Source of the DNA: Streptomyces pactum
Lineage (GTDB): Bacteria; Actinomycetota; Actinomycetes; Streptomycetales; Streptomycetaceae
Reading direction: 5' to 3'
Assembly: GCF_016031615.1 (NCBI RefSeq)
Contig: NZ_JACYXC010000001.1
Coordinates: 2,976,001-3,040,000 of the forward strand
DNA: 64,000 nucleotides
Part shown: positions 45,785 through 55,744 of the stretch, one piece after another
Layout: every line of letters begins with the position of its first letter
Position numbering within the stretch: the stretch's first letter is position 1
Position numbers and translations under genes: made by a program
The notes under the pieces: generated by a model
What the model saw: the letters and a program-made list of their open reading frames with translations, nothing else
The model's database searches: none
Told to the model about the DNA's origin: nothing

Positions 45785-46273
45785 ATGGCCGACTCCAGTT
45801 TCGACATCGTCTCGAAGGTCGAGCGGCAGGAGGTCGACAACGCGCTCAACCAGGCCGGCCGGGAGATCTCGCAGCGCTACGACTTCAAGAACGTGGGCGC
45901 CTCGATCGCCTGGTCGGGCGAGAAGATCGAGATGCGGGCCAACTCCGAGGAGCGGGTCAAGGCGATCCTCGACGTCTTCCAGTCCAAGCTGGTCAAGCGC
46001 GGGATCTCGCTGAAGGCGCTGGACGCCGGCGAGCCGCAGGCGTCCGGCAAGGAGTACAAGATCTTCGCCTCGCTGCAGGAGGGGATCTCGCAGGAGAACG
46101 CCAAGAAGGTCGCCAAGGTGATCCGCGAGGAGGGCCCGAAGGGCGTCAAGGCGCAGGTGCAGGGCGACGAGCTGCGGGTGTCCTCCAAGAGCCGGGACGA
46201 CCTCCAGGCCGTGATCGCGCTGCTCAAGGGCAAGGACTTCGACTTCGCCCTGCAGTTCGTCAACTACCGCTGA
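45785..46273 (+). CDS. yajQ: YajQ-family nucleotide-binding protein
   Basis: 162 residues, normal for the family, starting MADSSFDIVSKVERQEVDNA. Two RNP-like alpha/beta halves are present (ISQRYDFKNVGASIAW and VSSKSRDDLQAVIALLKGKD). YajQ proteins bind nucleotides or RNA, and in Xanthomonas a member senses cyclic di-GMP; the role in Streptomyces is unknown. GAGGAGCC lies upstream. It stands alone, opposite tRNA-Tyr. Confidence 0.95.
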   Translation: MADSSFDIVSKVERQEVDNALNQAGREISQRYDFKNVGASIAWSGEKIEMRANSEERVKAILDVFQSKLVKRGISLKALDAGEPQASGKEYKIFASLQEGISQENAKKVAKVIREEGPKGVKAQVQGDELRVSSKSRDDLQAVIALLKGKDFDFALQFVNYR

Positions 46274-46529
46274 CCGCCGGCCCCGCGCCGTTGTCCGCCG
46301 GCCGTCCGGCCGCGCCCACCGGTGACGCCGCCGGGCGGTGACCGGGCCGGTCACCGCCCGGACGGACGGCGCGGTCACCACCCGCCCGGGCCCGCCCGCG
46401 GCGGTGCCCGCCGGCCGGTGCCGGAACCCCGGGCGGCCGTCGTACGCGGGCGGGGCGGACCGTCGTACGGGAGCAGGGGCCGTCGTACGGGGAGGGGCCC
46501 CGCGCCGGGGGGATCGGGACGGGCGTCGC

Positions 46530-49313
46530 TCAGGACTGGCGGAGGGCGGCCGACAGCTGGGCCCGGGAGCGTACGTCGAGCTTCTGGTAGATGCGGGTGA
46601 GCCGGGCCTCCACCGTCTTCACGCTCAGGAACATCTTCGCCGCGGCCTCCTGGTTGCTGGCGCCCTGGCAGACCAGCCGGGCGAGCCTCAGCTCCGCCTC
46701 GGTGAGCGGCGACGTACCGCCGGGGGCGCCGGCCCGGTCGCCCCGGGGGGCGGTCACCGGTTCGGCGGTGAGGGCGAGCCAGGGACGGGCGCCGAGCCGG
46801 GTGAACACCTCCGCCGCCGCCTGCAGCGCGGCCTGGGCCGGTGCCCGGCGCCGGCGCCGGCGCTCCACCCGGGCGATGTCGATGAGGGTGCGGCCCTGGT
46901 CCATCAGCAGCTCGCGCTCGGCATAGCGCCGCGCGGTCTCCTCCAGCCGGGCCACCGCGCCGCCCGGGTCCCCCTGGGCCGCCAGGCACACCGCCTCCGC
47001 CCGGTCCAGGCCGAGCAGCACGGTGTCCCGGCCGAGCCGCTCCGCGGTGGGGCGGGTGGCGGCGATGAGACCGGCGGCCTGCTCCGGCTCGTCGACGGCC
47101 ACCAGCGCCAGCGCCAGCTCCTCGTGCCAGCGCAGCATGGACGGATCGACCACCTGCTGCGCTGTCTCCAGGTCCTGCACCGAGCGGAGGGTCCGTACCG
47201 CGGCGGCGACGTCACCGATGATCAGCTGGATGCGGCCGAGGGCGTAGCGGTTGCGGGCCAGGAAGACCTGGTCCCGCTCCTCCTCGGACGCCTGCACGCC
47301 GCGCCGGGCGTAGCTCGCGGCCCGCTGGAAGGAACCGCCGGCGGTCTCGGCGAGGGCCGAGGCGTACCAGGCGGGCCCCGGGGAGAGCCCGGCCTCCATG
47401 GTGAGTTCCAGCGACCGCCGGGCGTGGCCGAGGGCGGCGGTGCACTGGCCGAGGCGGACCTGCACCTCGGCGAGGGTGCGGCAGACCTCGATGACGTCCT
47501 CGGCGGTGCCCCGGCGCTCCACCACCGGCAGCAGGGCGATCAGCTGGGCGCGGGCCTCGGTGAGCCGGTCGTCGAAGAGCGCGTGCCGGATGGTGAGGAT
47601 CTGCGCCGGGTTGAGCGCGCCGACCGGCCCCTCGGCGATCTCCAGGGCGCGGGCCCGGGCGAGGCTCTCCTCGGCCTCCTCGATGCCGAGGGAACGTTCC
47701 ACCCGGGCGCGGACGGCCAGCGCCTGGGCGGCGGTGGAGCGGTCCCCGGCCTCCTCGGCGAGCGAGGCGGCGGCGATGGCCGCCTGGTGGGAGCGGTGCG
47801 GGTCACCGTCGGCGAGCAGGTGTTTCCAGGCCAGCCGGAGCTGCACGGCGGCGCGCAGCCGCAGGTCGTCACCGGCGTCCTGGAGGGCGTGCGCGTACTC
47901 CTGGTCGAGGTCGGCGAGCCCCTGTCCGGCGGTGTCGAAGACGGCGAGCCGGGCGCGTACCCGGTCGGCGGGGGTGGCGTCGCGGGCGAGGATGGCGTTG
48001 GCGGCGCGGCGGGCGAGGTCGGCGCGGCCGGCCCGGCCGGCGTCCCGGGCGGCGGTGACCAGACGGGCCAGTTCCGCCTCCGGCCGGCCGCCGGGGGTGC
48101 GCTCGGCGGCGAGCAGGGCGAGTTCGGCGGCGAGGGCGCGGTTGCCGCGCAGCCGGGACGCGGTGGCCGCCTCGGTGAGCGCGGCGGCCAGGTCCTCGTC
48201 GGCGGCGGTCCGGGCGAGGGCCCGGTGGCGTACCGCGTGGACGGCGTCGTACACCGCCTCGGCGAGCGCGGCGTGGCCGGCGGCCCGGGCGCCGGAGTCG
48301 GCCTCGGCGACCAGGGTGGCGCGGAGCAGGTCGGCGGTGAAGACCACGGCGCCGTCCTCGCCGAGGCTGATCAGACCGGCCTGTTCGGCGTCGGCGAGCT
48401 CGGAGTCCGCGGCGGGACGGCCGGCCCGGCGCAGCAGCGCGGCGGTGGGCCGGTGGGCGAGGGCGGCGAGGAAGAGCGCCTCGCGGACCGGCGGGGTCAC
48501 CCGGTCCAGCATCCGCCGGGCGGCCAGCCGTACCTGCCCGGTGAGCGGCAGGCCGTCGGCGTGGTGCACCGAGGGCCGGGAGACCTTCAGCGAGCGGCCC
48601 ACGGTCAGGGCGAGGCGGGCGTTGCCGCCGCTGGCCTGGTGGACGCGGCCGGCCAGCCGGTACGGCAGCCCGTGCCGGACCAGCAATTCGGCCACCTCGT
48701 CGGCGTCGAGCGGCGGGACCACGATGACCTCCGGTCCGCCGAGGCCGGCGACCACGTCGGTGCCCGGGTCGATGCCCGGGTCGGTGCCGTGCAGCTGTTC
48801 GACGAGGATGACCCGGAGCCGGGGCGGCGCGAGGTGGAGGGCGAAGCGGAGCACGGCGGCGGACTCCGGGTCGAGCCAGTGGGCGTTGTCCACCACCAGC
48901 AGCGCCGGGGCGCCGGAGCCCAGCGCGCGCAGCAGCCCGGCGACGGCCATCCGCAGCGCGATCGGGTCCCGGCCGCCCTCCGGCGGCGGCACCTGGCGCA
49001 GCGCCACGGCGACCGCCTCACGCTGCGGTTCGGGGAGCCCGGCGAGGAGTCCGGCGGGGGCGGCGGCCAGCAGGGTGGCGGTGACCGCGCCGGGTATGTG
49101 CCGGTCGGCCTCCTCCGGCACCAGGGACATCACGGTCTCGCCGCGGTGCTCGGCACGGGCCGCGGCGGCCGCGGCGAGCGCGGTCTTGCCGACGCCGGCG
49201 GCTCCGGTGAGGACCACCCGCCCGCGCTCGCCCAGCGCCCGCTCCAGCCGGGCGAGCAGATCCGCCCGGCCCACGGGCGCCTCCAGATACGGGCTCAACG
49301 CCATCTCCACCAT
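46530..49313 (-). CDS. Large LuxR-family (LAL) transcriptional regulator
   Basis: 927 residues from ATG 49313 (ATG 49304 also possible; neither has a clear ribosome site). An N-terminal AAA/STAND ATPase has Walker A LTGAAGVGKTALAA and Walker B LLVVDNAHWLDPESA. A long helical TPR-like middle follows, then a C-terminal LuxR HTH: SPLTEAELRLARLVCQGASN, then KTVEARLTRIYQKLDVRSRA. LAL regulators often control secondary metabolism or catabolic genes, but no biosynthetic cluster is in the window. Confidence 0.92.
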   Translation of the reverse strand: MVEMALSPYLEAPVGRADLLARLERALGERGRVVLTGAAGVGKTALAAAAAARAEHRGETVMSLVPEEADRHIPGAVTATLLAAAPAGLLAGLPEPQREAVAVALRQVPPPEGGRDPIALRMAVAGLLRALGSGAPALLVVDNAHWLDPESAAVLRFALHLAPPRLRVILVEQLHGTDPGIDPGTDVVAGLGGPEVIVVPPLDADEVAELLVRHGLPYRLAGRVHQASGGNARLALTVGRSLKVSRPSVHHADGLPLTGQVRLAARRMLDRVTPPVREALFLAALAHRPTAALLRRAGRPAADSELADAEQAGLISLGEDGAVVFTADLLRATLVAEADSGARAAGHAALAEAVYDAVHAVRHRALARTAADEDLAAALTEAATASRLRGNRALAAELALLAAERTPGGRPEAELARLVTAARDAGRAGRADLARRAANAILARDATPADRVRARLAVFDTAGQGLADLDQEYAHALQDAGDDLRLRAAVQLRLAWKHLLADGDPHRSHQAAIAAASLAEEAGDRSTAAQALAVRARVERSLGIEEAEESLARARALEIAEGPVGALNPAQILTIRHALFDDRLTEARAQLIALLPVVERRGTAEDVIEVCRTLAEVQVRLGQCTAALGHARRSLELTMEAGLSPGPAWYASALAETAGGSFQRAASYARRGVQASEEERDQVFLARNRYALGRIQLIIGDVAAAVRTLRSVQDLETAQQVVDPSMLRWHEELALALVAVDEPEQAAGLIAATRPTAERLGRDTVLLGLDRAEAVCLAAQGDPGGAVARLEETARRYAERELLMDQGRTLIDIARVERRRRRRAPAQAALQAAAEVFTRLGARPWLALTAEPVTAPRGDRAGAPGGTSPLTEAELRLARLVCQGASNQEAAAKMFLSVKTVEARLTRIYQKLDVRSRAQLSAALRQS

Positions 49314-50423
49314 CCCTCGGGCCGGTGTGGTTCCTGCCGGAAGGATACGGACCGGGTCCGGCGGCACCGCGCGCGGCAGCGCCCCGGGCGCAGGTCAGGC
49401 ATGGTGCGGGCGGAGGACCTCGGACGGCGGGGCGGTTTCGCGCCGGGCGGGCGCGGGTTCAGGGCCGGCCTCGGGGTTCCGGCCGGTCTCGGGGTCCAGG
49501 CAGTGGTCTCGGGGTCCGGGCCGGCCTCAGGGCTCCGGTCCACAGGGCTCCGGGCGGTGGTCTCGGACGGCGGGGCGGTTTTCGCGCCGGCCTCGCCAAG
49601 GCGTGGCCGCCTGGTTCGGGGCGGGATGGTGCCGGGTGGGGGGGGGCACCGTGGGCGGCGGGGCACCGTGGGCGGGTGCGGACTGCGTGTACGGGCGGGC
49701 CGATGCGGGGACTCTGAGCCGGCCTCGGACGGTGGGGCGGCGGGTGGTTCCGTACGGGCGGTTCCACCACCGGGCGGCGCGGGGGCACGGCGATCGGGTG
49801 CGGGGCACGGCGGGCCGGGCGGTTCCGAACGGCGAGCGGGCCGGTCCGATCTCCGGGCAGCGGTCGCGTCACCTGACGGGCGGGTGCGGGATCGCGAAGA
49901 ACGGCGAGCCAGCGGAGTCTGCGTGCGGGGACCGGCGAGCCGGTGGGCGGTCCTACGGGCGGCGGGCGGGCGCGAGGCCGGGGAAGGGGCCGGCTGGGTC
50001 AGGCCGGGGCGTCCGCCGGACGTGACCGGTGGTCTCCGCATTGCTCATGAGACCTGACCGTGCGAGACATCTCCGGCGCCCGTCGTGGGGGACGGAGGCG
50101 GGAGGCTTCCACACGGCCCGGAAGCGGAGACCACCGGTGGGCAGACAGTAGGCAGCGCGGAGATGACGTGGAAACGGGGAAAACCCTAGGGAGGACGAGG
50201 GTCGGCCGCGGCGGCCCACCGGCGGCGGCCGGCCTCCGCCCGCCGCCACCCTCCGACCAGCGGCGACGCGCTCATCCGGGGTGGCCGCGCCCCGGATGCC
50301 GCCGGAAGCGCCCGGACGGGCCGGAGGCCCGGACGGCAGCCCGCCGGGCGAGGCAGCCGCCGGGGCCGGGGCGGAAGGTCGCGGAGGCGGGACGGAAGGC
50401 CGGGGCGGGGAGCGGTGCCGGCG
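49314..50423. other. About 1.1 kb without a supported gene
   Basis: GC-rich low-complexity sequence. CTCGGACGGCGGGGCGGTTT recurs at 49429 and 49562, with a degenerate third copy near 49725. A perfect 15-bp inverted repeat ACCGGTGGTCTCCGC lies at 50025-50039 and 50124-50138. Open frames here have only Arg/Pro/Gly-biased composition and no ribosome sites, so I do not call them. Confidence 0.6.
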
Positions 50424-50819
50424 TCAGACGCGCCGGCCGAACGGCGCGTCGGTGCGGACGATCTCGTGGCCCAGCGGGGTCAGCGAGACCGGGATCAGCT
50501 TGAAGTTCGCCAGTCCCAGCGGGATGCCGATGATCGTGACGCACAGCAGCAGACCGGTGATCACGTGGCTGAGCGCCAGCCACCAGCCCGCCAGCACCAG
50601 CCAGAGGACGTTGCCCACGCAGGACGCCGCGCCCGCGTCCCGGCGGGGCACCGCGGTGCGGCCGAAGGGCCACAGGGCGAAACCGGCGATGCGGAAGGAC
50701 GCGATCCCGAACGGGATGCCGATGACCGTGACACAGAGCAGCAGGCCGGCGAGGACGTAGCCGCAGGCCAGCCAGAAGCCCGAGAACACCAGCCAGATCA
50801 GGTTGAGGAGGGTCTTCAT
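50424..50819 (-). CDS. YccF domain membrane protein
   Basis: 131 residues with two YccF repeats, each a hydrophobic hairpin: LLLCVTVIGIPFGIASFRIA and LLLCVTIIGIPLGLANFKLI. A membrane protein of unknown function, often near stress genes. Its ATG overlaps the htpX stop (ATGA), so it is co-translated with the HtpX protease. Confidence 0.92.
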   Translation of the reverse strand: MKTLLNLIWLVFSGFWLACGYVLAGLLLCVTVIGIPFGIASFRIAGFALWPFGRTAVPRRDAGAASCVGNVLWLVLAGWWLALSHVITGLLLCVTIIGIPLGLANFKLIPVSLTPLGHEIVRTDAPFGRRV

Positions 50820-51676
50820 CGCGGACCCGCCATCTCCTCCAGGCGGGAGATCCGTTCGCTCATCGGCGGGTGGGTGGAGAAGAGCTTGGCCATGCCGGCG
50901 CCGGGCCGGAAGGGGTTGGCGATCATCATGTGTCCGGCCGTCTCCAGACGTGGCTCGGCGGGCAGGGGCAATGCCTTCGTACCCGCTTCCAGCTTGCGCA
51001 ATGCGCTGGCGAGGGCGAGCGGATCACCGGTGAGCTGGGCGCCCGACGCGTCCGCCTCGTACTCCCGGGAGCGGCTGACCGCGAGCTGGATCAGCGAGGC
51101 GGCGAGCGGGCCGAGGATCATGATGAGCAGCATGCCGAGGAGGCCGGGCCCCTCGTCGTCGTCCGAGCGGCCTATGGGGATCAGCCAGGCGAAGTTCACG
51201 AGGAACATCACCACGGAGGCGAGCGCGCCGGCGACCGACGAGATCAGGATGTCCCGGTTGTAGACGTGGCTCAGCTCATGGCCGAGGACGCCGCGCAGCT
51301 CCCGCTCGTCGAGCATGCGGAGGATGCCCTCGGTGCAGCAGACGGCCGCGTTCCGCGGGTTGCGGCCGGTGGCGAAGGCGTTCGGCGCGGGGGTCGGGGA
51401 GATGTACAGCCGTGGCATCGGCTGCCGCGCGGCGGTGGAGAGCTCCCGCACCATGCGGTAGAGCTCGGGCGCCTCGAACTCGCTCACCGGGCGGGCCCGC
51501 ATCGCCCGCAGGGCCAGCTTGTCGCTGTTCCAGTAGGCGTAGGCGTTGGTGGCGAGGGCCACCAGGACCGCGATGACCAGGCCGGCCCGGCCGAAGAGGC
51601 TGCCGATCACGATGATGAGTGCGGACAGTCCCCCGAGGAGTACGGCGGTCTTGAGCCCGTTGTGCCGACGGTGCAC
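50816..51676 (-). CDS. htpX: Zinc metalloprotease HtpX homologue (M48B)
   Basis: 286 residues from GTG 51676, preceded by GGAGG seven bases away; codons further up lie in GC-rich non-coding sequence. Two N-terminal membrane segments (about 11-48) precede the zinc site HELSH (133-137) and the third ligand in SREYEADASG. Two more hydrophobic segments lie between the zinc-site motifs. HtpX degrades damaged membrane proteins. It is coupled to the YccF gene. Confidence 0.93.
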   Translation of the reverse strand: MHRRHNGLKTAVLLGGLSALIIVIGSLFGRAGLVIAVLVALATNAYAYWNSDKLALRAMRARPVSEFEAPELYRMVRELSTAARQPMPRLYISPTPAPNAFATGRNPRNAAVCCTEGILRMLDERELRGVLGHELSHVYNRDILISSVAGALASVVMFLVNFAWLIPIGRSDDDEGPGLLGMLLIMILGPLAASLIQLAVSRSREYEADASGAQLTGDPLALASALRKLEAGTKALPLPAEPRLETAGHMMIANPFRPGAGMAKLFSTHPPMSERISRLEEMAGPR

Positions 51677-52235
51677 GGTACGCCCTCCAAATGACGCGGC
51701 GGGGGGAACCCTCTTTTTCGGGGAATATCCACCTTCCAGTGGACCCTCCTGATCTGCACAACGCCAGACGGAAGACACGGGTTCCCCGCGGGTGGCGGGG
51801 CGGGCGCGGAGCGGAGGCGGGTGATCCGGTCCGGGCCGGTGGACACGGGGCCGCGCGGGGCACGGCGGCCCGGACACGACCGGCGGGCCCGGGTGGCGGG
51901 TGCGGCCTGGTCACGACCGGGCCGGCCGGGTGGCGGTGCGGCCGGAGGTGGTCCCGCGTGCGGTCCGGGCCGGGGCCGGGATCCGGGCGGCGGCGCAGCG
52001 GTACGGCGGGGAGTGGCGGCGCTGCACGGCCGCGCCGGAAGGCGTGGCGCGGCTCCTCCCGCCTCCCGGCCCCGGCCCGGCCGCCGGGCTCCTGCGATCC
52101 CGGCCCGCGGACCGGAGGTCCCCGGCCGGCGGTCCCCCACCGGAGTCCGGCCGGATCAGCGGCCCACCGGGTCACCGAGCCGCCGGACCAGCGGCCCACC
52201 GGATCAGCGACCCGCCCGCTCGGCGGCCCGCCGGG
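51677..52235. other. Intergenic region between nuoN and htpX
   Basis: About 560 bp without a gene. Near 52150-52210 the short unit CCGGATCAGCGGCCCACCGG recurs in degenerate form just downstream of the nuoN stop. The first 50 bp upstream of htpX are AT-richer and probably contain its promoter. Confidence 0.5.
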
Positions 52236-53912
52236 TCAGAAGAGCGAGCCGGCGGCGAAGTGCAGCACCAGCTGCGGGGCCACCGAGAGCGCCACACCGG
52301 CCAGGGTGGCCAGGCCGATGGCCGCGGCGAGGGCCACCGGCGTACGCTCCCCGGCGCGCCCGGCCGCGGGGGCGACCGCGCCGGCGCTCTCCGTCCCCGG
52401 CACCGGGGCGACGGCCCCGCCCGGGGCGACGGCCCCGCCCGCCGCGGTGGCCGTGGCCGCCGCCGCGACCGGTGCGGGCGCCGGCTCCGCAGCGCCGGCC
52501 GCCGGCGCCTCCGCCGGCCCGGCACCGCCGCGGAAGAGCACGGCCGTCCACCGGAGGTAGTAGACGAGCGCGATCACCACGTTGACCGCCATCACCACCG
52601 CGAGCCAGCCGAGCCCGGCGTCCACGGCGGTGGAGAAGACCGCGACCTTGGCGAAGAGCCCGATGACGCCCGGCGGCAGGCCGGCCAGGCAGAGCAGGAA
52701 GAAGCCCAGGCAGAGGGCGGCGAGCGGGCGGGTGGCGTAGAGCCCCCGGTAGTCGTCGATCCGGTTGGCCGGGCTGCGCCGGGCGACGAGCGCGGCGACG
52801 CCGAAGGCGCCCAGGTTGACCGCCGCGTACATCAGTCCGTACGCCACGGTGGCGCCGATCGCGTGGGCCGCGTCCCGGCCCCGGTCCGCGTAGCCGGCGG
52901 CGGCCACCGGCACCAGCAGGTAGCCGGCCTGTCCCACCGAGGACCAGGCGAGCAGCCGGACCGCGCTGTGCGGGCGGTCCGGGCGCTGCCGGAGCGCGCC
53001 GGCGTTGCCCACCGTCATGGTGAGCGCCGCGAGCACCGCCAGCACCGGGCCCCACACCTCGTCGTAGCCGGGGAAGGCGAGGACGGTGACGAGGATGATG
53101 CCGGTGAACCCGACCGCCTTGCCCACCACGGACAGGTAGCCGGCCACCGGCAGCGGTGCCCCCACGTAGGTCTCGGGCACCCAGAAGTGGAACGGGACGG
53201 CGGCGGTCTTGAAGGCGAAGCCGATCAGGGTCAGGGCGACGCCGGCGCGGGCGAGGTTCGCCAGCCCCGGATCCACACCGGCGAGGCCGTCGGCGACGGC
53301 GGTCAGGTGCATGCTGCCGGTCGCGGCGTAGACGAAGCTCACGCCGAGCAGGGTGACGGCGGTCGCGGTGACCGAGGAGAGGAAGAACTTCAGCGCCGCC
53401 TCGGCGGACGCCCGGTCCCCGCGCCGCAGGCCGACCAGTGCGAAGGCCGGCAGCGAGGCGACCTCCAGGGCGACGACCAGGGTCGCCAGGTCGCGGGCGG
53501 CGGGCAGCAGCAGGGCCCCGGCGACGGCGGAGAGCAACAGGAACCAGAACTCGCCCGCGGGCAGCCGCCGGTCCGTCACCGCGTCGATCGACAGCAGCGC
53601 GGCGAGCAGCGCGCCGACGACCACCAGCAGCTGGACGGCGACGGTGAAGTCGTCGGCCACATAGCTGCACAGCCCGCCGTCGGACGGGGTGGTCAGGCAG
53701 AAGGTGTCGCGGTCGCCGTGGCGCAGCGGCAGCAGCGCCAGCCCGGCCAGCACGATGCCGGCCACCGCGAGCCGGCCCAGGACCGGCTTGCGCTCCTCGG
53801 GCAGGAACAGGTCGGCGACGAGCACGGCGATGGCCACGACGGCGGCGACGGTGGGCGGGGCGACGGCGACCCAGTCGACGGACTGGACGAGGTTCGCGGC
53901 ACCGGCGGTCAT
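52236..53912 (-). CDS. nuoN: NADH-quinone oxidoreductase subunit N
   Basis: 558 residues from ATG 53912, overlapping the nuoM stop (ATGA). It is an antiporter-like proton-pumping subunit of the complex I membrane arm. Conserved parts include the TM5 region with Glu (VVALEVASLPAFALVGLRRG) and the TM7 lysine region (LIGFAFKTAAVPFHFWVPET). An Ala/Pro/Gly-rich insertion of about 55 residues (for example AVAPGGAVAPVPGTESAG) sits before the last membrane segment. It is the last gene of the operon. Confidence 0.94.
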   Translation of the reverse strand: MTAGAANLVQSVDWVAVAPPTVAAVVAIAVLVADLFLPEERKPVLGRLAVAGIVLAGLALLPLRHGDRDTFCLTTPSDGGLCSYVADDFTVAVQLLVVVGALLAALLSIDAVTDRRLPAGEFWFLLLSAVAGALLLPAARDLATLVVALEVASLPAFALVGLRRGDRASAEAALKFFLSSVTATAVTLLGVSFVYAATGSMHLTAVADGLAGVDPGLANLARAGVALTLIGFAFKTAAVPFHFWVPETYVGAPLPVAGYLSVVGKAVGFTGIILVTVLAFPGYDEVWGPVLAVLAALTMTVGNAGALRQRPDRPHSAVRLLAWSSVGQAGYLLVPVAAAGYADRGRDAAHAIGATVAYGLMYAAVNLGAFGVAALVARRSPANRIDDYRGLYATRPLAALCLGFFLLCLAGLPPGVIGLFAKVAVFSTAVDAGLGWLAVVMAVNVVIALVYYLRWTAVLFRGGAGPAEAPAAGAAEPAPAPVAAAATATAAGGAVAPGGAVAPVPGTESAGAVAPAAGRAGERTPVALAAAIGLATLAGVALSVAPQLVLHFAAGSLF

Positions 53913-55741
53913 CGGACGCCTCCTGCGAGGAGCTGCTGCACGGCCGGTTCGGTGAGGCCGAGGAGAACCGCGGGCCACAGTCCGGCGAGGACGGTGAGGG
54001 CCACCAGGGGGGTCCAGGCGGCCAGCTCGTACCCACGGACGTCGGGGGGCCCGGCCGCCGCCACCGCCCCGCTGCCGCCGGCCCCGGTGGCGTGCGGTGC
54101 GGCGCCGTGGGGCGCGGTGCCGTCCGTACCGGCGCCGTGCGGCGTGTCACCCCCGGACGCGGCACCGCCGGACGCGGCACCTCCCGACGCGCCGGGCGCG
54201 TCACCGCCCGGTACGGCACCCCCGGGCGTGGTGGCGAGCGGCGGGGCGCCCGCCGGGACGGGGGTCATGGCGGCCACCGCCCCGGTGCGGTCGGCCGGGT
54301 CGCCCATGCACACCCGGCGCACCACGATCAGCAGGTACGCGGCGGTGAGCAGGGTGCCGAACGCGGCGATGGCGAGGTACGTGCGGAACGCCGGGCGGCT
54401 CAGCCCGGCCGCCGGGTCGTAGGCCCCGAACATGGCGAGCATCTCGCCCCAGAACCCGGCGAGCCCGGGCAGGCCGAGGGAGGCCACCGCGCCGAAGGCC
54501 AGCAGCCCGCCCAGCCGGGGCGCCCGGCCGTAGAGGGCGGCGCCGGTGCGGCCCGCCAGCCGGTCCAGATCGGTGCTGCCGTAGCGGTCCTTGACCGCAC
54601 CGACCAGGAAGAACAGCAGTCCGGTGATGAGTCCGTGGGCGATGTTGGCGAACAGCGCGCCGTTCACCCCGGTGGGGGTGAGGGTGGCGATGCCCAGCAG
54701 GACGAACCCCATGTGGCCGACGGAGGAGTACGCGATCAGGCGCTTCAGGTCGCGCCCGCCGCCGGCGGGGGCGGCGCCCTTCGCGAGGGTGGTGGCGGGG
54801 GACGGGAGGGCCAGCGCCAGGCAGGCGAGGGATCCGTAGATGATGCCGACGACCGCGAACGCCGCCAGGTAGGGCGCGAAGGTGTGCGCCCCCTCCGGGG
54901 CCATGGGCAGCACGATGCGGACGAAGCCGTAGGTGCCCATCTTCAGCAGGACGCCGGCGAGCAGGACCGAGCCGACCGTGGGGGCGGCGGTGTGCGCGTC
55001 CGGCAGCCAGCTGTGCAGCGGCCACATCGGGGTCTTCACGGCGAGCCCGATGCCGATGGCCAGGACCGCCAGGAGCTGGGTGGTGTGGCTCAGGCCGGCG
55101 CCGTCGGCCCGGGCGAGCGCCACCATGTCGAAGGTGCCGCCCTCGATGCCGAGGAGGAGCAGGCCCAGCAGCATCACGACGGAGCCGAGCAGGGTGTAGA
55201 GGATGAACCGCCAGGCGGACCGCTCCCGGTCGGCGCCTCCCCATCCGTTGATGAGGAAGTACATCGGGATCAGCACCATCTCGAACGCCAGGAAGAACAG
55301 CATCAGGTCCAGCACCGCGAAGCTGGCCAGGGTGCCGCCCTCCAGGAGCAGCAGCAGCGCCACGAAGGCCTTCGGGGACGGGCCGGCGGGCATCACGAAG
55401 TAGCTGTAGAGGGCGCAGAGGAAGGTCAGCAGCGCGGTCAGCACCAGCAGCGGGAGCGAGATGCCGTCCACCCCGAGGTGAATGCGGATGTCCAGCGCCG
55501 GGATCCAGCTGATGTCGGTCTGCGCCTGCATCCGGGCCGGGTCGTCGTGGTCGAAACCGGCGGCCAGGGCGACCGCGGCGGCCAGGACGGCACCGGTGAC
55601 GGTGACGCCGTGCCGCAGCACCGCCTGCTCGGGGCTGCGGCCCTTCAGCCCGGGCGGGGCCGGGAGCAGGGCGGCGACCGAGCCGGCCAGCGGGAGCAGG
55701 ACGACGGCCACCAGGAGGAGCTGCAGGACGGTGTGGTTCAC
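53909..55741 (-). CDS. nuoM: NADH-quinone oxidoreductase subunit M
   Basis: 610 residues from GTG 55741. It is an antiporter-like pump subunit, with the key Glu in FLAFEMVLIPMYFLINGWGG and Lys regions AVKTPMWPLHSWLPDAHTAA and RDLKRLIAYSSVGHMGFVLL. Near the C-terminus an Ala/Gly/Thr/His-rich insert of about 80 residues (SGGAASGGAASGGDTPHG) separates the final membrane segments. It lies three bases after nuoL and overlaps nuoN. Confidence 0.95.
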   Translation of the reverse strand: MNHTVLQLLLVAVVLLPLAGSVAALLPAPPGLKGRSPEQAVLRHGVTVTGAVLAAAVALAAGFDHDDPARMQAQTDISWIPALDIRIHLGVDGISLPLLVLTALLTFLCALYSYFVMPAGPSPKAFVALLLLLEGGTLASFAVLDLMLFFLAFEMVLIPMYFLINGWGGADRERSAWRFILYTLLGSVVMLLGLLLLGIEGGTFDMVALARADGAGLSHTTQLLAVLAIGIGLAVKTPMWPLHSWLPDAHTAAPTVGSVLLAGVLLKMGTYGFVRIVLPMAPEGAHTFAPYLAAFAVVGIIYGSLACLALALPSPATTLAKGAAPAGGGRDLKRLIAYSSVGHMGFVLLGIATLTPTGVNGALFANIAHGLITGLLFFLVGAVKDRYGSTDLDRLAGRTGAALYGRAPRLGGLLAFGAVASLGLPGLAGFWGEMLAMFGAYDPAAGLSRPAFRTYLAIAAFGTLLTAAYLLIVVRRVCMGDPADRTGAVAAMTPVPAGAPPLATTPGGAVPGGDAPGASGGAASGGAASGGDTPHGAGTDGTAPHGAAPHATGAGGSGAVAAAGPPDVRGYELAAWTPLVALTVLAGLWPAVLLGLTEPAVQQLLAGGVR

Positions 55742-55744
55742 GGG

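Noticed and set aside
49295..50041. Minus-strand frame of 248 codons in the gap after the LAL gene
   Set aside because: Pro/Arg/Thr low complexity, no ribosome site, and direct repeats inside; not called as a gene.
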